Shown in pieces: positions 56,884-64,000 of a stretch of DNA of 64,000 bases. The notes under the pieces were generated by a model. It worked only from the letters and a program-made list of their open reading frames with translations. It was not told the origin of the DNA and made no database searches. Each line of letters begins with the position of its first letter. Position 1 is the stretch's first letter. The stretch is from Siphonodentalium dalli (Eukaryota > Mollusca > Scaphopoda > Gadilida > Siphonodentaliidae), in contig CP136061.1 in NCBI GenBank assembly GCA_032622095.1, positions 20,896,991 to 20,960,990 of the forward strand. The letters run 5' to 3'. The position numbers and the translations under genes are program-made.

Positions 56884-57065
56884 ATAGAGAATACCTACGA
56901 GTTTTGGTTGAATACCCGAATTATCTCATGAGTGGGTGCAAGGAAGTACAGAATTTCCACGAGCGGCTTGCAGCCGCGAGTGGAAATTCTGTAAGTCCTT
57001 GCACCCACGAATGAGATAATCCGGGTATTCAACCAAAACCCGTAGGTTTTCTTTTTATTATATGC
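56884..57065. repeat. Fold-back repeat with long inverted arms
   Basis: The arms GAATACCTACGAGTTTTGG, TTGAATACCCG and TTATCTCATGAGTGGGTGCA pair with complements on the right; the hairpin turns near GCGGCTTGCAGCCGC. TTTTTATTATATGC follows, as at 47098. Confidence 0.75.
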
Positions 57066-57756
57066 GCTATAAACCGCACCAAAACTGCTAATTTTGTCCT
57101 ACAGTTCACTTCAAATTGTTAGAAAGCTTCGACATTTGCATTTTGTTTACATTCCATCAATTGATTTGCTCACCACTGAATGATAAATATCGAGCATAGC
57201 CGCCATAAGAAATAGTCCCCATTGTTTTATTCTGAAATGATGCGAGAAAATTAATGTATACATAATTTAGTGATAAGAATATATTAAAACAAATGAGTTA
57301 ACATTATAACAATTAAATAACAGTTTATGAACCGTGAAAATCAATAATTAAAACAATATATAGTCCGGCTGTTATTGATACGCTTTGAAACTTAATGTGA
57401 TTCGCCGCTATAAACCGGAAGTGATCTCCGAAAAAGTAATACTATTGTGTTATCCATCGAGTCGGTCAGTGTTATCCATCGAGTCGGTCAGTGTTATCCA
57501 TCGAGTCGGTCCAGGCGATGGATATAACGCTCTACGCCACGGCAATTTCCCACTATGTAATGGGGAAGCATATAATAAAACCATGTATTTTTTAAATTAA
57601 TATTTTTATGTGATAGGTCTGTGGTTGGTAAACAGTAAAATCAGTGTTTCAAAGGGCTTTAAATTCTATAGGAATGTTCCCATCCAAATTGTTCACTCTG
57701 TGGGTACAAGTGGGTAGGCATAAATTAATATTATGTTCACAGACGTTGACAAGTCA
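57066..57756. other. Intergenic stretch with a perfect 22-bp triplication
   Basis: GTGTTATCCATCGAGTCGGT plus CA is present three times in a row at about 57449-57511. No gene is supported. Confidence 0.6.
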
Positions 57757-58345
57757 TAGATCGTTTCTCAGGGAAAGCTTCCATGCAGGGTTTACCTCCC
57801 TTGATGATTCGGTAAGACTGCTGCTACTGGCGACATTTTACCCACATTAGGTGGACTTCCGCGATATTAAAATATATACTAAGCGAACAGAGAAACATGC
57901 TGCCCTTGTTAAGCACAAAAAATCGAAAAAAAATTGTATACATTTTGGACATTATATTTGTAAAGTCCCACTAAAACTGAAGAACTATATTTTGAAACGG
58001 TGTGATTCGGTTCTCTGATTATTTTATCAACACAAAAGTATAAATATATGTCATTGTCGCAACTCGAACGGCAAGTAAAACACAAGAGTTCTAATTTGCT
58101 GCAATTTTGACGAGTAGCTTGCGAAAATCGTCAACAAACCTACCGCTCTGATTTTCCATTCTGTCATTCTGTTTTAGTGTGGGAATTTTTCTCAAAGCAC
58201 ATAGTAAATTTGACTTTGGAGCGATCGGGTTTCGCCATTTTTGCTGGAAAATCCTATTCTAAATATAGAAACACGGACTAGTACCCAGTCGGTTACAGAG
58301 TCAGAAAGGAAGCATGACTGGTACGCTCTGGTAGATATTGAAAAG
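57757..58345. repeat. Dispersed repeat, uninterrupted copy (empty site)
   Basis: The reverse complement of 7190-7651 plus 9728-9830, without the intervening 2 kb. The junction ATATATACTAAGCGAACAG (about 57873-57891) has a single TAA where the other copy carries TTA on each side of a Harbinger-like insert. Confidence 0.8.
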
Positions 58346-58482
58346 CTTCATCCCCAAAATCCTGTGCCTCTCACATATTTATGACCTGCCTTGCATAAAT
58401 AAATAAATATTTAAATACTGCACGTCCAAATTCATGGTCAAATTGACAACACACAAAATGCACCAATGCCTTATTTCTATAA

Positions 58483-58570
58483 AATTTCATAACTCATTTC
58501 TTTATAGAGCAATTCATGACATGAATTGCTATATAAAGAAATGAGCTGTGAAATTTTATGAATTTCATGT
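58483..58570. repeat. Palindrome, arms about 40 bp
   Basis: AAAATTTCATAACTCATTTC and TTTATAGAGCAATTCATG pair with their complements around CATGACATG-like sequence. No further copies were noticed. Confidence 0.7.
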
Positions 58571-58650
58571 ATATTGCATATACCAGTGAAAACCCTGTTG
58601 AAAAAATAGTTTGGTGGCTAGTAGTATTTAACCCTAAATGGAGAAGATGT

Positions 58651-59049
58651 TTAACCCTTTACCCAACAAACCGGCCAAAACCGGCCAAATAAAGCTTCAA
58701 CAGCCTAAAATATCTTCGGTCTGTCTCAATAGAACCATACAAATATGGATATCATTAGAACCGGCTCCTTGACCACATTGTGATAGTTACAGTTATGCCC
58801 TGTGCCAATGCATTCTCTTATATATGCGAGTCGACCATAGGTCGCCTCGCATATATAAGAGAATGCACTGGCCTAAAAAAAATCTTTTTTAACACTTTTT
58901 ACCATTTTTTCTTACATTCTTTAACAATTTTATAATTTTTAATGTGCTAAGCCAATGCATTCTCTTATATATGCGAGGCGACCTATGGTCGACTCGCATA
59001 TATCAGAGAATGCATTGGCACAGGGCCCTTCTGTTGGGTAAAGGGTTAA
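58651..59049 (+). mobile_element. TTAA-flanked MITE (CCCTTTACCCAACA family)
   Basis: A full copy with TTAA at both edges and hairpins at 58804-58872 and 58951-59019, each with one changed base in an arm. Confidence 0.85.
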
Positions 59050-59618
59050 GAGGCCGAGGTTATACATAATTTTATAGATGAAGTTTCCATGTATTCCTGA
59101 GTAATACTGTATGTATGTATGTAATGTATCAACACAATTTTCATTACACTTCTGTGAATTTTAAATTTCTGGTAAATGTGATGGCCACAGATGTCTGTGC
59201 TGAATGGAGGACTCCAATAATTATCTTGCATAAAAATATCTTCCTCCTCACAAAAATAAGTTGACATAAAAAAAAAAAAAATTTCCTGCCTCCCTCATCA
59301 CATTGAAAAAGAAATTCAGTGAGAAACAACTATTTTGTTTATCTGCCCTAAATTATTGGCCAAAAGCAATTATTAGTTTTTTCCATTTCTTTGTCAACGA
59401 TGGACAAAACAAAAGCAATAGTTTCTGCTGAAGTGATTTTCTTTGAATGTCAGATTCATTATGTACTGTTTACTGTTAACAGAAATAATATCTTGAACTG
59501 TTTCCGTAAAATGAATAATGTTTTTTTTTTATTATGATAACTGCAATATATTCATCAGGATAAAAATGTATTTGGTTTTCTTTTCTAATTTAAATTTGAA
59601 CAATTTTCCCTATATTTG
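59050..59618. other. Unassigned intergenic sequence
   Basis: AT-rich DNA with homopolymer A and T runs between two MITE copies; no gene recognised. Confidence 0.4.
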
Positions 59619-59954
59619 TTAACCCTTTACCCAACAAACCGGCCAAAACCGGCCAAATAAAGCTTCAACAGCCTAAAATATCTTGGGTCTGTCTCAATAG
59701 AACCATACAAATATGGATATCATTGGAACCGGCTCCTTGACCACATTGTGATGGTTACAGTTATGCCATGTGCCAATGCATTCTCTTATATATGCGAGTC
59801 GACCATAGGTCGCCTCGCATATATAAGAGAATGCATTGGCCTAAAAAAAATCTTTTTTTAACACTTTTTACCATTTTTTCTTACATTCTTTAACAATTTT
59901 ATATATATAAGAGAATGCATTGGCACAGGGCCCTTCTGTTGGGTAAAGGGTTAA
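59619..59954 (+). mobile_element. TTAA-flanked MITE (CCCTTTACCCAACA family), deletion copy
   Basis: TTAA lies at both edges. The first hairpin (59772-59840) is whole. The second lacks its left arm: TTTTATATATATAAGAGAATG joins directly to the right arm, as expected from slippage or excision within a palindrome. Confidence 0.85.
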
Positions 59955-60139
59955 GTGACCCCCACAGAAGGAGAGGTAGACATGAGAATATGGCTGAACA
60001 ATGAATTGTTTCATGCAAAATATTCTTATATGGGTCATACACAATACCACATTTGATTATTAATAAATTTCTGTTATCTAGTCATATGGCACCTTATTCA
60101 ATTCAAATGTTTGGGTCAAACACGGACTGCTGTCTCAGT

Positions 60140-60300
60140 ACAGTAATGCTCTAAATAGTCGACTCCTTAACCACAGCAGGATTTAGTCAGAAATATAGCT
60201 CACTGAGAGGTTTCCGATGAATTGGAACAAGCCATATTTCCGACTAAATCCTGAAAAATTACCAATAATTCTGCTGTGGTTAAGGAGTCGATTATTTATA
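60140..60300. repeat. Fold-back repeat (relative at 43829-43980)
   Basis: The left arm has GTCGACTCCTTAACCACAGC and GGATTTAGTCAGAAATAT; the right arm has complements, ending CTGTGGTTAAGGAGTCGA. The inner loop is altered compared with the intron 7 copy. A SINE-like ATAATAATAATAATG tail follows. Confidence 0.7.
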
Positions 60301-60345
60301 ATAATAATAATGACCAGTTTTATATAGCGATTAACCAATTACTTG

Positions 60346-60884
60346 CTCTAACACGCTTGGTACAATATTACCCCAGTCATTTGTACAAGCCAACCAATTA
60401 CTGGCATTACTGTACCTTGAAGTAAAGAAAAGGCTATTTTTTTTAATTTATACAAGATTGACAAAATTTTTTGACAGAAGTCACTGGTTAGATTGCAGGC
60501 TTCATCTTTTATTTACATTTTGTTCTTATGTTTTCTCATATTGAAGGGACTCACGGCACTCACGGTGGATAAATGTGCACAAAAATATATGTTAAAACAT
60601 CACAAAGAAGAACATGGAGAAATAGATAAACGTGTTGAAACCTTTGTTATGTAAACAAAACATGTTTCAGTTATTTATAAACAAACATGATTTTCAGAAT
60701 ATTTTTCAATGGTTTGAGTTTTTCAATGTTTACCGTCAAGTATTGATTAAACTTGGTATTTTATTGGATTTGTATCGTTAATTCCATTGTAACAGCAATG
60801 TTTACATAACAATGGTTTGACATCAGAGAGTTATTAACAATGAAAATAAGAACAAATTCTAACTATTTTTAGCTCAACTTAACT
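60346..60884. other. Unassigned intergenic sequence
   Basis: No gene, RNA or repeat edge recognised after the SINE-like tail at 60298-60345. Confidence 0.4.
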
Positions 60885-61105
60885 TGTAAAATTTGAGCTA
60901 TAGCCATGGCTTGGTATCCGTCATCCGTGTGTGCGTGTGTGGAGACATCTGTCAACAATTTCCATTAGCACATGCTACAGATTGTACCTTTGGTCGGATC
61001 ATTATGAAATTTGTCATGGCTGTTCACATTGACATGTAGATGGAAACGAGTCATTTTGGGTCATTAGGCCAAAAAACATGGCCACCAGCTGCCATCTTTT
61101 ATTTC
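60885..61105 (-). repeat. Dispersed repeat, inverted copy of 1-345 type
   Basis: Shares TGAGCTATAGCCATGGCTTG, GATCATTATGAAATTTGTCA and GAAACGAGTCATTTTGGGTC (complements of words in the first 400 bases). Confidence 0.65.
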
Positions 61106-61277
61106 AAAATTCAATTCATCTTTCAATTTATTGCTCATCACAAAAATGTTTACTTCTTCGCAAAGTTGAGATACAGTGTCATGTACACTTTCATTCATGT
61201 ATCTGTTGATGATAGTTGTTTTACAAACTTTTTTTTTTTTTTTTCACATTTACCCGCTGCGAGTGCCTTGAGCCCCT

Positions 61278-61738
61278 TTAACCCTTTCAGTGCCAGGGGT
61301 CGATCTCATCGGCCCTAATTTACGGTCTGTAAAATCGGCCCTAAAAAAATAAAAATCAAAAAAAAATTGGGTTGAATTTTTTTGGGTATGCTTAAGCATG
61401 CTATGGCGAATTTAAAAACAAACTGGATAAAACCTTAGGGGCATGTTATAACTCAAAACTATCACCAAGTATTCATAGTAATAAGTTTGATGCCCATGAA
61501 AAACGTAAGATTCCCTGGCACTAAACCTACAAAATAAGTCTGTTAAAGAATATAAGAAAAAAATATTAAAATTGTAAAAAATTCTAAAAAATAATAACAA
61601 TTGATGAAAAATTGTTAGGCCAATGCATTCTCTTATATATGCGAGGCGACCTATGGTCGACTCGCATATATAAGAGAATGCATTGGCACAGGGTATATGG
61701 GTTGAAACAAAAATCGGACTTGGCACTGAAAGGGTTAA
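61278..61738. mobile_element. TTAA-flanked element (CCCTTTCAGTGCCA tips) with hairpin cassette
   Basis: Edges are TTAA-CCCTTTCAGTGCCAGG and TGGCACTGAAAGGG-TTAA. It contains one 69-bp hairpin at 61619-61687, and its right end has GTATATGGGTTGAAACAAAA, like 46716-46929 and 55324-55591. It looks intermediate between those families. Confidence 0.8.
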
Positions 61739-61756
61739 ATATAGACTATTCATAGT

Positions 61757-62242
61757 TTAAAGGTACTCAACCCGTAAAGAGGGTCCCCATCTCAACAGAT
61801 TCCAACAACAACAATCCGATCAGAGGGTCCTATATTACTATTTCTTTGGCTTTGGGGGTAAAAAATATTTGATTCGAGTCGAGGAACCCATCAAACAAAG
61901 CTCAGTCATTAGATATTGATTTTTGAAAATTCTTATGTTCTCGAGATGAGTACTTATAACTGCCGTCAATTTGGTAACATGCTCGAGATTTTACGCCAAA
62001 ATTCTATTCAAACAGACAAGGATGGATAACTCTATAATCAAGTGGGTAATAATAACGAATTTTTTACTATCTTCTGGGCCAGAAAGAATTCCCGATAATG
62101 AAAAATAATAGATTTCTAAAATCGATATCTAACAAATCTGAGCTTTGATGGGTGACTTCCTCGACTCGAATCAAATATTTTTGACCCCCGAAGCCATTGA
62201 AATAGTAATTGAGAGGAGTTTTATCGGGTTGAGTACCTTTAA
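61757..62242. mobile_element. TTAA-flanked fold-back (AAAGGTACTCAA family)
   Basis: Edges are TTAAAGGTACTCAACCCG and GGGTTGAGTACCTTTAA. The arms share GATTCGAGTCGAGGAACCC and its complement. It is a shorter relative of 17213-18135. Confidence 0.8.
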
Positions 62243-62389
62243 TGGATTTAAGATTTATATCGGTATATTTCGTGGGTCTGTTTTATTTTGTTTTTCATGT
62301 TTACATTGAGCCCTATCATGTCTTGCAGCCTCTATCATAGTAGAAGACAGTGGTGGATAAATTGGAAGAACATTTATTGCCAGCACCAA

Positions 62390-62470
62390 GTACAGCAGGC
62401 TAGCATCACTAAATTCACCCTTGGGGGACCTAATCGCCCTCTGGGAACCTCATTCTGCTTAGGCCTCAAC
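62390..62470. repeat. Fold-back MITE fragment (GAATGAGGTCCCC family)
   Basis: CATCACTAAATTCACCCTTG and CTGGGAACCTCATTCTGC are present. The copy is rearranged. Confidence 0.55.
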
Positions 62471-62573
62471 TGCTTTCACTACGGGTTTTGTGATTGAAAA
62501 TGATTCTCGAAATAAATGACAATGAATATTTTTGCCAGAAACAAAACTGTTGTAGTTGGCATGCAGATATACT

Positions 62574-62754
62574 TTAACCCTTTCAGTGCCAAGTCCGATT
62601 TTTGTATCAACCCATATTTCTTTGATCATTTTTCAAATTTATTGATTATAATAAAATGATACATTGATGGAAAGAGCTCTTAGAGCCTTGGTACAATAAT
62701 GATCAAGGAAATATGGGTTGATACAAACATCGGACTTGGCACTGAAAGGGTTAA
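62574..62754. mobile_element. TTAA-flanked fold-back (CTTTCAGTGCCAAG family), deleted copy
   Basis: The left arm matches 46716-46929 through GATGGAAAGAGCTCTTAGAG. The right arm has lost about 35 bases near the centre and resumes at AATGATCAAGGAAATATGGG. TTAA at both edges. Confidence 0.8.
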
Positions 62755-62974
62755 AGGCCAACTTAATTTTCGATTATTTTTTTTTATAGGCACTTGATAA
62801 ATGGTTTTAATTACGATCTATGCCATAAAATATTATTAAAATACTATAATCCATCACCATTTGAAACATTTGTGTCTCAGAAGATGCCCATAGAAAAATA
62901 TAAAACAGCTGAAATCATAGAATGATTACCCTAGTTTTGGCTCCAACAATGCAATAGAATTCAAACTAAAGATG

Positions 62975-63045
62975 AATTTTCAATAGAAAGGGAATAACTC
63001 TATCTTTAAGATATAGAGTTATTCCCCCTCCATTGAAAATAATAC
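62975..63045. repeat. Palindrome, arms about 30 bp
   Basis: GGGAATAACTCTATCTT pairs with AAGATATAGAGTTATTCCC around the centre near 63007, and TTTTCAATAGA pairs loosely with the outer right end. Confidence 0.7.
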
Positions 63046-63338
63046 ACTTTTTACTACAATTTAGATGACAAAAACGCATTGGTAACTCAACAAAAACAAC
63101 ATGTTCGCAGTTTATTACACTGGATAAGTCGATAATACAATGTTTTGGAGCTTCCTCTTTCAAATGGTAGTGGGCCTTTAATATTTCCAATTCAGTGATC
63201 ATGTTTTATTTATGAAACTAGACAAGCAATATCATGGTGATCACACAAAAAGAAGATGTATGTTTATATTTGTGATGACACGTGCTGGGGAATCCCAGTT
63301 CGAACCAGGCATCATAATATATGGAATTCGAGGTGGAG
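63046..63338. other. Unassigned intergenic sequence
   Basis: Nothing supported, apart from a lone B-box-like word (GGTTCGAACTGGG on the minus strand, about 63295-63310) without a matching A box. Confidence 0.35.
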
Positions 63339-63445
63339 AAATAAATCGATTTAAATTTTTTTAAATCTAATGGCTCTCAGCTTTGAACAGCGGGTTCCTT
63401 GACTCAATTCAAATATATTTCCCCCCGAAGCTTAAGAAATAGTAA
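63339..63445. repeat. Remnant of the AAAGGTACTCAA fold-back family
   Basis: It keeps CAGCTTTGAACAGCGGGTTC, CTTGACTCAATTCAAATA and AAGAAATAGTAA, degenerate forms of the words in 61757-62242. Confidence 0.5.
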
Positions 63446-63479
63446 CCTCTAACCTTTAACCTTTGATGGAGACGGGCCT

Positions 63480-63890
63480 CAAAATATGGTGCTGAACATT
63501 TGCAGAATGAGGTCCCCAGAGGGTGCAATTAGTGATGCTGCCCTGCACAGTGGGCTAGCCTCTCCAAATTCATCCTCTGCAGACCTTGTTCTTCATGGCC
63601 TCATCAGCTATGGGAGATCTGAACTCAGATTTAAGTTCTCAGATGGTGAAGATGGTGATGTGCACCCATTGGGCAGCTAGATTATGCATTGTGTCGTCTG
63701 CCAATTTGGGGATATAGAGAAACTAAACTAAAAAATAAAAAATAACTTTCTAAAGAAACAAAAAAACTTGTTAATTTGACAATAAAGATTCTTTCCAGAA
63801 AAGATGAGGCCTAACCAGAATGAGGTCACTATGTGGGATAGCGTCACTAAATTCACCCTCTGGGGACCTCATTCTGCAAATGTCGAGCAC
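63480..63890. mobile_element. Fold-back MITE (GAATGAGGTCCCC family)
   Basis: The outer arms are CTCAAAATATGGTGCTGAAC and CGAGCACCATATTTTGAGG. Inner pairs of GAATGAGGTCCCCAGAGGG and its complement make hairpins at both ends. It is the third copy of the plan seen at 36997-37333 and 48917-49355. Confidence 0.65.
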
Positions 63891-64000
63891 CATATTTTGA
63901 GGACTGGATGTAGACTACCTTAATATAGACATTTTTGTCGTTGAATGTCAGATTTTTCCGCTGCACCTGGAGTTGTTGATTTGATATTACTTAAACTCAT

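Noticed and set aside
63285-63320. tRNA gene on the minus strand near a GGTTCGAACTGGG word
   Set aside because: Only a B-box-like word is present; no A box, acceptor stem or anticodon arm could be built.

Overview
This is eukaryotic, AT-rich DNA from an animal. It carries one clear protein-coding gene, split into ten exons with GT-AG introns, set in a very dense field of small non-autonomous transposons, fold-back elements, SINE-like units and minisatellites. The gene is the orthologue of DDX20 (Gemin3), the DEAD-box helicase of the SMN complex. Two hints favour a marine invertebrate, possibly a lophotrochozoan such as a bivalve: the divergence from vertebrate DDX20 and the 5S-like sequence near 13.8 kb, whose internal promoter blocks look invertebrate. 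The species cannot be fixed from the sequence.

Layout. Bases 1-21225 hold no gene I can support, apart from one unassigned minus-strand reading frame (19110-19427). They hold SINE-like units, four tandemly arranged TTAA-flanked MITEs (2901-5999), a Harbinger-like element with its TTA duplication (7652-9724), a 58-bp minisatellite of about 31 copies (9830-11625), a degenerate 5S rRNA-like unit, two neighbouring long-TIR elements with 5-bp target duplications, and a 0.9-kb fold-back element. Bases 21226-54847 are the DDX20 coding span. Exons 1-9 encode the complete helicase core with every DEAD-box motif. Exon 10 is 3.9 kb and encodes about 1290 residues of mostly disordered, charged C-terminal tail. 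The introns are packed with transposons: hAT, Tigger/pogo, Harbinger-like, TTAA-type and fold-backs. From 54848 to the end there is more of the same repeat landscape and no second gene.

The phases of all ten exons join without a break into 1685 codons plus a stop, about twice the length of the human protein. The tail holds a hydrophobic helix-prone island, then a sequence matching the PAM2 consensus (the peptide that binds the MLLE domain of poly(A)-binding protein). It also holds a repeat array of S-P-x-K/R sites, a triplicated D-Q-x-G-F-T unit, a basic cluster, and a Tyr/Trp-rich end resembling the end of vertebrate Gemin3. The PAM2-like motif is the most interesting lead, because it would tie the SMN complex helicase to poly(A)-binding protein.

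On the mobile side, several unrelated-looking terminal-repeat families are all bounded by TTAA. A 69-bp palindrome cassette is shared between at least two of them, and three such elements lie within about 30 bases of DDX20 splice sites.
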